This document shows, piece by piece, positions 35,958-44,992 of a DNA stretch of 64,000 nt. A program made the translations under genes and the position numbers. Source of the stretch: Cellulophaga omnivescoria. GTDB lineage: Bacteria; Bacteroidota; Bacteroidia; Flavobacteriales; Flavobacteriaceae. A model generated the notes under the pieces. The model was not told the DNA's origin. It ran no database searches and saw only the letters and a list, made by a program, of their open reading frames with translations. Numbering within the stretch: the stretch's first letter is position 1; each line of letters begins with the position of its first letter. Location of the stretch: contig NZ_MDDP01000015.1 of NCBI RefSeq assembly GCF_001999725.1, forward strand, positions 1 through 64,000, written 5' to 3'.

Positions 35958-37493
35958 ATGAAAAAAATTATAATAGCTTTTCTAGGTATAACTATGTTGG
36001 TTAACATAAGTTGTACAAAAGATTTAGATACAGATCCACTAGTAGAATTAACGTTAGAAGAATTAATTAATAGAGACCCTAACGCTGTACAAGGTATAGT
36101 TTCTAGACTTTACGGTTCTTTTGCGCTATCTGGCCCAGATGGCCCTGGTAGTTCTGATATTAGTGATAATGCAGGTGAATCTCCTTTTTTAAGAGGAATT
36201 ATAAATCTTCAGGATTTTACTGCGGATGGAATGAAAAATAGATGGGGAGATGATGGTTTGGATCAACTTACAACTACATCTAACTGGGATGAAAATAACA
36301 AGTTTTTTAGATACCTGTATAACAGAATTTACTACACAATTCCACAATGTAACAACTTATTATCTGTATTAGATAACGTAGATACAGAAGGTAAAGAAGA
36401 AGTAATTGCAGAGGTGCGTTTTTTAAGGTCTTTAGCATACTACTACTTAATTGACACTTTTGGAAAAGGAGTTTTAGCAACAGAAGAAAACTTTGGATCT
36501 TCTGCACCACTACCAGAAGCTACAAGAGCAGAACTATTTGCTTATGTAGAGTCAGAATTATTAGACGTTGTAGAAACTTTACCAGATTCTAATGACTACG
36601 GTAGAGCTAATAAGGCGGTTGGTAATATGCTATTAGCAAAGTTGTACATAAATGCAGAAGTATATACAGGCACAGATAAGTTTGCAGAAGCATTAACCAC
36701 AATAAATAAAGTAATTACTAGTGGTGGTTATACTTTAGCAGATAGCTATGTAAGTATATTTTCTGGAGATAATAATACATCACCAGAAATAATATTTCCT
36801 TTAATTGCAGACGCAGTAACTAGTCAAAGTTACGGTAATACTACCTATATTGTTAATGGTTCTAGTAGTTCAGAAACTATGACTTTAGCAGACTACGGAT
36901 TAACAGATGGTTGGGGAGGACATAGAGCTTCTAGAGGTTGGTACGGTTTGTACGGAGATTTAGAAACTTCTACAGATGAAAGAGCTAGTTTGTTTTTTAC
37001 AGAAGGGCATTCATATGAAATGAATGATTATAAAACCTGGACAGATGGTTACCCACCTATAAAGTTTAGAAATACTAATGCTTTAACGGCTTCAACTGCA
37101 CCAACTCCTTTTTCTAGTACAGATTTTCCTTTGTTTAGGCTAGCAGATGCTTACTTAATGTTTGCAGAATGTGCTGTTAGAACCAATCAAAATTTAGGCG
37201 AAGCATTAGGATACGTAAACCAAATTAGAGAAAGAGCAAATGCAGAGCCAATCAGCGCAGGAGACTTAACACTAGATTTTATTTTGGATGAACGTGGTAG
37301 AGAGCTAAACTTAGAAGGACACAGAAGAACAGACTTAATCCGTTTTGGCAAATTTACAGGTAGCTCATACCTATGGCCTTGGAAAGGTGGTGTAGTAGAT
37401 GGCACAGGAATTCCAGATACATACAAATTGTTTCCTATTCCTTTACAGGCATTAGAAGCAAATCCTAACCTAAAACAAAACAACGGATACTAA
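35958..37493 (+). CDS. susD: SusD/RagB starch-binding outer-membrane lipoprotein
   Basis: A 511-residue lipoprotein (signal peptide with lipobox near Cys19, LVNISCTKD) that forms the lid over SusC and binds glycan at the cell surface. SusD features: an N-terminal helical TPR-like core with EVRFLRSLAYYYLIDTFGK near residue 150, a central loop region, and the C-terminal RLADAYLMFAECAVRTNQ and ELNLEGHRRTDLIRFGKF segments. The last motif is characteristic of the family. The 4-nt gap from susC and 19-nt gap to susE put it in one operon. Confidence 0.96.
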   Translation: MKKIIIAFLGITMLVNISCTKDLDTDPLVELTLEELINRDPNAVQGIVSRLYGSFALSGPDGPGSSDISDNAGESPFLRGIINLQDFTADGMKNRWGDDGLDQLTTTSNWDENNKFFRYLYNRIYYTIPQCNNLLSVLDNVDTEGKEEVIAEVRFLRSLAYYYLIDTFGKGVLATEENFGSSAPLPEATRAELFAYVESELLDVVETLPDSNDYGRANKAVGNMLLAKLYINAEVYTGTDKFAEALTTINKVITSGGYTLADSYVSIFSGDNNTSPEIIFPLIADAVTSQSYGNTTYIVNGSSSSETMTLADYGLTDGWGGHRASRGWYGLYGDLETSTDERASLFFTEGHSYEMNDYKTWTDGYPPIKFRNTNALTASTAPTPFSSTDFPLFRLADAYLMFAECAVRTNQNLGEALGYVNQIRERANAEPISAGDLTLDFILDERGRELNLEGHRRTDLIRFGKFTGSSYLWPWKGGVVDGTGIPDTYKLFPIPLQALEANPNLKQNNGY

Positions 37494-37512
37494 ATAACTA
37501 AAAACCATAACT

Positions 37513-38877
37513 ATGAAAAAATTAAGAATTATAGGATTATTTATCCTAGCTGTTGCAGGCTTATCTTCTTGTGAAGACGATGATAATTTAATATATACCG
37601 CACAAACACCATCAGAAAATGTAGCTTTTACTAGTACATTTTTAAATGAATACGTTTTAACGCAAGCTACTAAAGATAATATAGCAGAGCGTTTTGTTTG
37701 GAACTCACCAAATTTTGGTATAGCTACTCCTAATGCTTATGACTTGCAAGGCTCTGCTACCGAAGATTTTGCTGAAGTATTAGAATTAGGCTCTACTCCA
37801 GATAATAACTTAGGAGTTACTGTAGAAAAAATGTTAGAATTGGCAACAATTGCAGGCTTAGATAATGACCCAAGTACAGCAGATATGCCAAATACAGGAG
37901 TATTGTATTTTAGGGTTAGAGCTTATGTTGGTGATGGTGCCGAAAATGCTCCAGAAAGCTATTCTGATGTTACAGCGCTAAATGTTGTTTTACCAGAAGA
38001 TACAGGTGCTGGTAGTGGAATAGAAATGTCAACTTGGGGTATTGTTGGTTCTGCAGCTAATGATTGGGGGGCAACACCAGATATTCCTTTTTATACAACA
38101 GAAACACCAGATGTTATTGTTGCTTATGCAAACCTTATTGCAGGTGAAATTAAATTTAGAGAAAACAATACCTGGGGCGGAGATTTAGGTGATGCCACTT
38201 TAGATGGTATTTTAGATGCAGATCCAGATAACAATATTGCTATTGCAGAAGCTGGAACCTATAAAGTTACAATTAACTTAAGCGATAACTCTTATACAAT
38301 TGAGGAATTCTTTTGGGGTATTGTTGGTAGTGCAGCTCCTAACGGATGGGATGGCCCTAATGTAAAATTAGCGTATGACTATACCACAGATACTTTTAAG
38401 GCTGTTGTACAATTAATAGATGGCGAAATAAAAGTTAGAATGAATGATAAGTGGGATACTAGCTATGGTGACGGAAACTTAGATGGCGTATTAGATACAG
38501 ACGCAGACAATAATATTGCTGTTACTGCTGGATATTACTTATTAACGGTTAACTTTAATACCTTAGAGTATACATTAGAAGAAACTACAATATGGGGCTT
38601 AGTTGGTTCTGCTACTCCTAACGGATGGGATGGTCCAGATACTAAATTCACTCCGGATTTTGCTAATCCTGGCGTTTGGACTATAGATAGTATAGACTTA
38701 GTAGACGGAGAAATAAAGGTTAGAGCTAATGATGCTTGGGATGTAAGTTATGGTGATGTAGAACCAGACGGAGTATTGGACACAGAAAATGACAATAATA
38801 TTAGTGTTGTTGCTGGTACATACAAAATTACAATAGACTTTTCTGATGAAGCTTCTCCTACAATTGTAATAGAATAA
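37513..38877 (+). CDS. SusE/SusF-type starch-binding lipoprotein
   Basis: A 454-residue surface lipoprotein. Lipobox LSSC near residue 20, followed at once by EDDDN, an acidic stretch like the surface-export signals known in Bacteroidota lipoproteins. An N-terminal SusE-type Ig-like domain (about 30-165) is followed by three related binding modules of about 90 residues. They start with WGIVGSAANDWG, WGIVGSAAPNGWDGP and WGLVGSATPNGWDGP, and each contains GEIK[VF]R and a D-x-[DE]-N-N-I calcium-like loop. SusE/F modules bind starch through aromatic residues. It should hold the polysaccharide near SusCD. A strong terminator follows its stop codon. Confidence 0.92.
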   Translation: MKKLRIIGLFILAVAGLSSCEDDDNLIYTAQTPSENVAFTSTFLNEYVLTQATKDNIAERFVWNSPNFGIATPNAYDLQGSATEDFAEVLELGSTPDNNLGVTVEKMLELATIAGLDNDPSTADMPNTGVLYFRVRAYVGDGAENAPESYSDVTALNVVLPEDTGAGSGIEMSTWGIVGSAANDWGATPDIPFYTTETPDVIVAYANLIAGEIKFRENNTWGGDLGDATLDGILDADPDNNIAIAEAGTYKVTINLSDNSYTIEEFFWGIVGSAAPNGWDGPNVKLAYDYTTDTFKAVVQLIDGEIKVRMNDKWDTSYGDGNLDGVLDTDADNNIAVTAGYYLLTVNFNTLEYTLEETTIWGLVGSATPNGWDGPDTKFTPDFANPGVWTIDSIDLVDGEIKVRANDAWDVSYGDVEPDGVLDTENDNNISVVAGTYKITIDFSDEASPTIVIE

Positions 38878-38890
38878 AGTAAATAAACTT

Positions 38891-38924
38891 AAAAGGGTTG
38901 CACATAGTGTAACCCTTTTTTTTT
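38891..38924 (+). terminator. Intrinsic terminator between susE and the exported amylase
   Basis: A 12-bp stem with one wobble pair (38891-38902 with 38908-38919) is followed by nine T (38916-38924). It ends only 11 nt before the ATG of the next gene on the same strand, leaving no room for a separate promoter after it. Amylase expression must depend on read-through, antitermination or a promoter upstream of the hairpin. Confidence 0.75.
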
Positions 38925-38935
38925 AATAACTGACT

Positions 38936-41900
38936 ATGAAAAAAACTGTACTACTACTTTTACTATTTTTAACATCAATTGCTATTGCACAACAGCAAAA
39001 CGTAACTTACTCAATTTCTCCAGAAGCTTTTGGAGAGAACGAAGAAATTACCATTACCGTATCTAATTTAGATACATCTATTTGGGGTGTTACTGATGTT
39101 TACCTTTGGGCTTGGTCCTTAGATGCAGATGGTGAAAATTCTCAAGACTCACCTACAAATGGTAGCTGGACAAACTCTAATGAAGATCAAAAACTTACAG
39201 CTAATACAGATGGTACTTATAGCTTTACTTTAACTCCCTCTAGTTTTTTTAATAGAACTAATATAGGGCAAATAGGGTTGCTAATAAAAGCAAAAAACGG
39301 AGACGGCGATAAAAAATCACAAGACTATATCTTTAATGTTGGTACGTTCCAATTTAACCTTAACTCACCAACGCAAACAACAACTGTATTAGACTCTGGA
39401 GATAATTTAGCAATTACAGCTACTTCTTCAATCAGCGCAACTTTTGTTTTAAAGGCAAATAATGTAGTTGTAAATACCCAAACGGCAATTACAGATTACA
39501 GCTATAATTTTAACATAACACAAAACACCAACTTTAGTTTAGAGGTTACAAATGAAGCAGAAACTAAATCTGCATCATTTAATGCCGTAGTTTCTCCAAC
39601 AGTAGAGGAAGCTCCGGTACCTGCTGGTATGCTAGACGGTATTAATTTAGACCCAGTAGATGCTACAAAAGCAACACTGGTTTTATATGCTCCTTTAAAA
39701 GATTTTGTGCACGTTATTGGCGATTTTAATAACTGGCAAATAGACAATAACTATCTAATGAAAAAAGATAGTGCATCAGATAGATTTTGGATAGAGCTAA
39801 CAGGTCTAACACCGCAAACCAATCATATGTATCAATATTTGGTGAATTTTGAAATTAATGTTGCAGATCCTTATTCTACTTTAGTTTTAGATCCATACTC
39901 AGATCAATATATAGATGAGGTTACATATCCTAATTTACCTGCTTACCCAACAAATTTAACTACAGAAGCTGTTACTATTTTACGTACTGGTGATACAGAT
40001 TATAATTGGCAAACAACAAATTTTGTTGCTCCAGATAAAACAGATTTAGTAATTTATGAGGTATTACTTAGAGATTTTGATGCGCTGCACTCATTTAAAG
40101 CACTAGAAAACAGGTTAGACTATATTCAGGAACTTGGTATAAACGCTATAGAACTTATGCCTGTGAGTGAGTTTGATGGGAATGAAAGTTGGGGATACAA
40201 TCCATCTTTTCATATGGCATTAGATAAATATTATGGCACTAAAGATGCTTTCAAAAGTTTGGTAGACGAATGTCATAGCAGAGGTATAGCTGTAATTTTA
40301 GATGTGGTTTATAATCACGCCAGTGGTCAAAACCCATATTTTAGATTATGGAATGATAGCAATGGTGGTTTAGGCGGTAGGGTTACTGCAGATAACCCAT
40401 TTTTTAATATTGATGCAAAGCATTCTTATAGTGTTTTTAACGATTATAACCATCAATCTGTAGCTACACAAGAGTATGTTAAACGTACTGCTCAATATTG
40501 GATAGAGGAATTTAATTTAGATGGTTTTAGATGGGATTTAACCAAAGGCTTTACTCAAAATTGTACCGCAAATGATGATAGCTGTACTAATGCTTACCAA
40601 CAAGACAGAGTAGATGTTTTAAAACAATATGCAGATGACCAGTGGGCAGTAAATAATGATTTCTATATTATTTTTGAACATTTAGGAGGTATTACAGAAG
40701 AAGAGCAATGGGCAGATTATAGAGTTGCAGAGGGTAAAGGAATTTTACTTTGGAATAAACAAACAGAAGCTTACAATGAGGCTTTAATGGGATATAATAC
40801 AGCTGGTAAATCTAATTTTTCTGGTGTTTCTTACAAGCAAAAAGGATTTAAGCAAGCGTCTGCAATATCTTATATGGAAAGCCATGATGAGGAACGATTG
40901 CTTTACAAAAGTTTAAATTTTGGTAATGAAGAAGGCAATTACTCTACTAAAGACCTAAATACATCTTTAGAGCGTTTGCAGACGGCAGGAGCATTCTTCT
41001 TTACAGTTCCGGGACCAAAAATGATATGGCAATTTGGAGAACTTGGGTATGATATCTCTATTGATGAAAACGGCCGTGTAGGTAATAAACCAATATTGTG
41101 GGAGTATGCAAATGACCCTAATAGAAAAGCAGTTTACAATAGCTGGAGCAAGATTATCAATCTTAAGAAAAATGCAGAAGTATTTACTACTGCTAATTTT
41201 ACTGTTGATGCTTCTAATGCAAACGGTTTAAAAAAAATACATTTAACGCTAGAGAGTGCTACATCAGACCAAATAAAATACGTAGTTGTTTTAGGAAATT
41301 TTGGAATGTCTGCACAGAATATAACTGCAGATTTTCAGGAAACTGGTACGTGGTATAATCTTTTAAGTAAAAACACACCGCTAGAAGTAACAACAACCGC
41401 TACAGGCATAAATTTAGAAGCAGGTGAGTTTATAATTTATGCAGATAAACCTTTTGTAGACCCTAATGATTTGGATAGTGATGGTGTTGCAAATGCAGAT
41501 GACGCCTGCCCAAATACTCCAGTAGGTACTACCGTAGATGTTACTGGATGTAGTTTATTTACATTGGCAGTTACCAACTACCAAATAGAAACAGTTAGTG
41601 AAACTTGTAAGGATGCCAACAATGGTAAAATTACGGTTACAACTGCAGAAAGTTTAAATTATACAGCAACAGTATCTGGACCTAATAATTTTTCTGTACA
41701 AGAAAACTTTACAACAGAATTAGTTTTAGACAATTTAAATGCTGGTACATATACTGTTTGTTTTACTATAGATGGTGAAACAGATTATGAGCAGTGTTTT
41801 ACACTTGTTATTACAGAACCTCAAGATTTATCTGTTTCTTCTAAAATAGATACCTCTAATAAAAGTGCAAGTTTAAGTTTAAAAGGAGCTAAGGTTTATT

Positions 41901-42277
41901 TTGTTACGGTAAATGGTATTACTTATGAGACTACAGAAGACCAAATACTACTTAAATTACAACCCGGTATGAACAGAATTTCTGCAGAAACTGGTATAGA
42001 TTGCCAAGGAAAATATACAGAAGAAGTTTTTGTGTCTGAGGAGGTTCGGTTTTTTCCTAATCCAGTAGAAACAGAATTAAAAGTATACTGCGCAGGTAAA
42101 GATTTAAAAGTTACCTATACTTTGTATGATTTTACAGGTAGACAATTGATTTCTGACACAAAAGAGGTTGATGTTAATAGGGAAATTTCAATTGCTACTT
42201 CAGCCTTAAAAAAGGGGAAATATGTGGTAACTGTAAAAGGGAAAACAATAAACAAAACATTTAAAATTATTAAGTAA
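38936..42277 (+). CDS. Multidomain GH13 amylase exported by T9SS
   Basis: A 1113-residue secreted enzyme. Signal peptide 1-18. N-terminal beta domains (about 20-220) are followed by a CBM48/E-set-like domain (about 225-330, VIGDFNNWQI). The GH13 catalytic region runs from about 365 to 720: MPVSEFDGNESWGYNPS, VILDVVYNHAS, nucleophile GFRWDLTKGF near 530, acid FEHLGG near 581 and MESHDEERLL near 648. Next come a C-terminal beta domain, a thrombospondin type-3 calcium motif (DLDSDGVANADDACP, about 842-860), a SprB-like repeat and a type A T9SS sorting domain (FFPNPVETELKV to KTFKIIK, about 1038-1113). It is a SusG counterpart exported by T9SS rather than as a lipoprotein. Bond specificity (alpha-1,4 or alpha-1,6) is uncertain. 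Confidence 0.93.
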   Translation: MKKTVLLLLLFLTSIAIAQQQNVTYSISPEAFGENEEITITVSNLDTSIWGVTDVYLWAWSLDADGENSQDSPTNGSWTNSNEDQKLTANTDGTYSFTLTPSSFFNRTNIGQIGLLIKAKNGDGDKKSQDYIFNVGTFQFNLNSPTQTTTVLDSGDNLAITATSSISATFVLKANNVVVNTQTAITDYSYNFNITQNTNFSLEVTNEAETKSASFNAVVSPTVEEAPVPAGMLDGINLDPVDATKATLVLYAPLKDFVHVIGDFNNWQIDNNYLMKKDSASDRFWIELTGLTPQTNHMYQYLVNFEINVADPYSTLVLDPYSDQYIDEVTYPNLPAYPTNLTTEAVTILRTGDTDYNWQTTNFVAPDKTDLVIYEVLLRDFDALHSFKALENRLDYIQELGINAIELMPVSEFDGNESWGYNPSFHMALDKYYGTKDAFKSLVDECHSRGIAVILDVVYNHASGQNPYFRLWNDSNGGLGGRVTADNPFFNIDAKHSYSVFNDYNHQSVATQEYVKRTAQYWIEEFNLDGFRWDLTKGFTQNCTANDDSCTNAYQQDRVDVLKQYADDQWAVNNDFYIIFEHLGGITEEEQWADYRVAEGKGILLWNKQTEAYNEALMGYNTAGKSNFSGVSYKQKGFKQASAISYMESHDEERLLYKSLNFGNEEGNYSTKDLNTSLERLQTAGAFFFTVPGPKMIWQFGELGYDISIDENGRVGNKPILWEYANDPNRKAVYNSWSKIINLKKNAEVFTTANFTVDASNANGLKKIHLTLESATSDQIKYVVVLGNFGMSAQNITADFQETGTWYNLLSKNTPLEVTTTATGINLEAGEFIIYADKPFVDPNDLDSDGVANADDACPNTPVGTTVDVTGCSLFTLAVTNYQIETVSETCKDANNGKITVTTAESLNYTATVSGPNNFSVQENFTTELVLDNLNAGTYTVCFTIDGETDYEQCFTLVITEPQDLSVSSKIDTSNKSASLSLKGAKVYFVTVNGITYETTEDQILLKLQPGMNRISAETGIDCQGKYTEEVFVSEEVRFFPNPVETELKVYCAGKDLKVTYTLYDFTGRQLISDTKEVDVNREISIATSALKKGKYVVTVKGKTINKTFKIIK

Positions 42278-42984
42278 TGTATACAAAGTATTTAAAAATA
42301 TACGGATTTATAGCTGCAGTAATTTTATCTAGTTGCGGTGGCGGCGGAGATGATAGTCCGTCTGAACCAGAAGTTTTTCCTCCAACAGCTTCTACCTTAA
42401 GCTTACCTGCAAATGATGAGGTATGTTTAACTGGCTCATCTATAAATGGTACGCAGGCTACAGTTACATTTACATGGCAAGGAGCAACTAATGTTAACAG
42501 TTATAATGTAGTAATTAAAAACTTAAGTACAGAACAAGAAAATACATTTACAACTACATCAGAAACATTAGATGTTACTTTAACCAAAGGAGAACCATAT
42601 TCATGGTACGTTGTTTCTACATCTAATACCACCACAGAAACGGCAAAAAGTGATGTTTGGAAATTTTATTTGGCAGGAGACGGAATTGTAAATTATGCAC
42701 CTTTTATGGCAGAAGCGCTATCACCAGAGATAGGAGAAACGGTTTCTGCATCTAATAATAAAGTAACTTTAAGTTGGCGTGGTACAGATGTAGATAATGA
42801 TATTAAAGACTATGAAGTTTTTGTAGCAACAACATCACCACCGGCTACAAGTATAGGTACAACTACAGATGCTTTTTTAGAGCACACTGTAAGTCCAGGA
42901 ACAGTTTACTATTGGCAAGTTGTAACAACAGACCAAGAGAATAACAGTTCCAATTCACAAATATTTGAGTTTAAAGTTAATTAA
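42277..42984 (+). CDS. Lipoprotein with two fibronectin type III-like domains
   Basis: A 235-residue lipoprotein (lipobox LSSC near residue 20, followed by GGGGDD). Two FN3-like beta domains follow: about 38-130 (WQGATNVNSYNVVIKN ... YSWYVVSTSNTT) and about 138-235 (WRGTDVDNDIKDYEVFVATT ... YYWQVVTTDQEN). Their repeated Y-x-W-x-V pattern is typical of such folds. It overlaps the amylase stop by one base, so it is translationally coupled to it, and it ends the locus at a strong terminator. No enzyme motif is seen. It may be a surface glycan-binding or docking protein working with the exported amylase; this is inference. Confidence 0.85.
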   Translation: MYTKYLKIYGFIAAVILSSCGGGGDDSPSEPEVFPPTASTLSLPANDEVCLTGSSINGTQATVTFTWQGATNVNSYNVVIKNLSTEQENTFTTTSETLDVTLTKGEPYSWYVVSTSNTTTETAKSDVWKFYLAGDGIVNYAPFMAEALSPEIGETVSASNNKVTLSWRGTDVDNDIKDYEVFVATTSPPATSIGTTTDAFLEHTVSPGTVYYWQVVTTDQENNSSNSQIFEFKVN

Positions 42985-43010
42985 ACCAAGTGTGTTAGTA
43001 AGTTTTGTTT

Positions 43011-43043
43011 GGCCAGAAATAGTAGTATTTCTGGCCTTTTTTT
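43011..43043 (+). terminator. Intrinsic terminator of the susCDE-amylase arm
   Basis: A perfect 11-bp stem (43011-43021 with 43026-43036), a 4-nt loop and a run of seven T. It closes the plus-strand arm of the starch locus 26 nt past the last stop codon. Confidence 0.88.
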
Positions 43044-43045
43044 AT

Positions 43046-43065
43046 ACTTACTTACTTACTTACTT
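43046..43065. repeat. Tetranucleotide repeat (ACTT)5 overlapping a stop codon
   Basis: Five perfect copies of ACTT on the plus strand. On the minus strand it reads as GTAA units, and the TAA stop codon of the OmpA-like gene (43060-43062) lies within it. Downstream units give further TAA triplets in shifting frames. Confidence 0.8.
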
Positions 43066-44991
43066 ATTTATAATTATAAATTCTGATCTTCTATTAACAG
43101 CGTGTTCTTCATTAGAACATTTTACACCGTTTTTACACTTATTAAGCAGTTGAGATTCTCCAAAACCAATACCCGAAATTCTGCTTTGCTCTACACCTTT
43201 AGATACAAGATATTTTACAGTAGATTTTGCTCTTCTTTTAGATAGCCACAGGTTGTAGGTATCACTCTCTGTACTATCTGTATGTGAGCCAACTTCTATT
43301 ACAACCGTAGGATTCTCTAGCATATAGTTTGCAACTTTATCTAAATCTGGATATGATTCTACCCTTAGGTAAGAACTGTTAGTATCAAAATAAATAGATT
43401 TTAATTTTAAATAGTTTGTTAAGTCGGAGCCTACCGCTGTTGCTTCTTCAGAATTTTGTAATTCTAAAATAACCTCTTTATTTTTTGTACTATTTTTAGG
43501 AGAATATATATACTTTACAGCATCTGTGTAACCATTGCTCTTGGCTATAAAACGGTACTTTTTTTCTGGTAAATTTATTTCTGTTGTAAAAAAACCATTT
43601 TCATCACTAATAGTTTCTATTAAATTATTGTTTTCATAATCATAAATAGTAACAGTAGCATTAGCTACAGTTTTTTTAGTTTCTTTATCAATTACTTTAC
43701 CATTTACATTAGTAGAAATAGACTCTGTTGTAAATCTATATATATCATCACTTCCTTTCCCTTTAGGTCTGTTAGAAGAAAAATAGCCTTCGTTTTTAGA
43801 TTCGTTTATAATTAAAGAAAAATCGTCTTGTTTACTATTAACACCCTTTCCCATATTACTAACCTCAGCATTTTGTTGTTGTAGGTTGATATAAAAAATA
43901 TCTAAGCCGCCCAAACCAGGATGTCCGTCTGAAGCAAAATACAAGGTTTCAGATTCAGATATGTAAGGAAACGTTTCTCTACCTTCGGTATTAATTTTAG
44001 CTCCTAAATTTTGCGGAATTCCAAAGCTTCCATCACTATTAATAGCTACAACAAAAATATCTGAAGCGCCAAGCGTACCAGGCATATCTGAAGCAAAGTA
44101 CAATTTATCTTCTGCGTAGTTTAGTGTTGGGTTAGCAACGGAATAGTCATCATTATTAAAAGGCAATTCAGTTACATTTGTCCATTTACCATTTTCTAAT
44201 GTAGCTTTATAAATTTTTAGTCTGCTTAATCCGTTTTTATCTGGAGAAAATTTACCGTTTTCCGAGTTATTTCTTGTAAAATATACCGTTTTACCATCTT
44301 TAGTAAAAGCTGTAGAAGACTCGTGAGTTTTGGTGTTTAACTCTTTTGCAAAGCTACCTAAGTGTATAAAGTCGGTGCTGTCTTTTTTTGCAGAATGTAA
44401 ATTTAAAAAAGGTCTATTGTTCCACTCGTGTACATTGTTTACCAAAAAACCAGTATCTCTAGCGCTAGAAAAAACTAAGGTATCTTTATAGAAAGATGGC
44501 GCAAAGTCTGACTCTACAGAGTTAGATTTTAAGTTGGTTAAGATGTATTTTTGTTTGATGTTTTTTAAGTTTTCTAAATAATTTACTTTTTCTATAAATT
44601 TTGACGCTCTTAAGTCTTGCTGCTTAATTTTATTAAACTGAAGCATTATTTTTTCTGCTTCATCATATTTTCCGTTAGACCTTAATGTTTGTGCGTATTT
44701 AAACAAATATTCAGAATCAGAATTTTTTAGATCTGGCATTATTAATTTTGAATAGCAATTAGCAGCTTCTTTATAGTTTGCATTTAAGTAATACGCATCA
44801 CCTAATTTTTTATAAATATCTATAGAGGTTTCACCTTTACTAATTAGTTTATTGTATTCTTTAATGGCTAGGGCATAAGCTCTGGTATTAAAAAGTTTAT
44901 CTGCCTCTGCTAACTGTTTTGTTTGTGCAATTGCTGTAAACTGAGCTGTTACAAATAAAAAACTACCAATTATAATTTTATGTATTTTCAT
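43060..44991 (-). CDS. OmpA-family protein with TPR and PD40-type propeller repeats
   Basis: A 643-residue envelope protein with signal peptide (about 1-22, ending AIAQ). TPR units lie at about 25-130 and WD40/PD40-like beta-propeller repeats at about 165-420 (YFASDMPGTLGASDIFV; YFASDGHPGLGGLDIFY; YFSSNRPKGKGSDDIYR). A carboxypeptidase-regulatory-like domain occupies about 425-505 (GKVIDKETKKTVANATVTIYD). The C-terminal OmpA peptidoglycan-binding domain occupies about 525-643 (IEVGSHTDSTESDTYNLWLSKRRA split over two strands). This architecture is regularly found next to PorP/SprF genes. It ends the minus-strand T9SS adhesin operon, 1 nt after the SprF gene. It probably anchors or couples the system to the cell wall. 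Confidence 0.93.
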   Translation of the reverse strand: MKIHKIIIGSFLFVTAQFTAIAQTKQLAEADKLFNTRAYALAIKEYNKLISKGETSIDIYKKLGDAYYLNANYKEAANCYSKLIMPDLKNSDSEYLFKYAQTLRSNGKYDEAEKIMLQFNKIKQQDLRASKFIEKVNYLENLKNIKQKYILTNLKSNSVESDFAPSFYKDTLVFSSARDTGFLVNNVHEWNNRPFLNLHSAKKDSTDFIHLGSFAKELNTKTHESSTAFTKDGKTVYFTRNNSENGKFSPDKNGLSRLKIYKATLENGKWTNVTELPFNNDDYSVANPTLNYAEDKLYFASDMPGTLGASDIFVVAINSDGSFGIPQNLGAKINTEGRETFPYISESETLYFASDGHPGLGGLDIFYINLQQQNAEVSNMGKGVNSKQDDFSLIINESKNEGYFSSNRPKGKGSDDIYRFTTESISTNVNGKVIDKETKKTVANATVTIYDYENNNLIETISDENGFFTTEINLPEKKYRFIAKSNGYTDAVKYIYSPKNSTKNKEVILELQNSEEATAVGSDLTNYLKLKSIYFDTNSSYLRVESYPDLDKVANYMLENPTVVIEVGSHTDSTESDTYNLWLSKRRAKSTVKYLVSKGVEQSRISGIGFGESQLLNKCKNGVKCSNEEHAVNRRSEFIIINK

Positions 44992-44992
44992 A

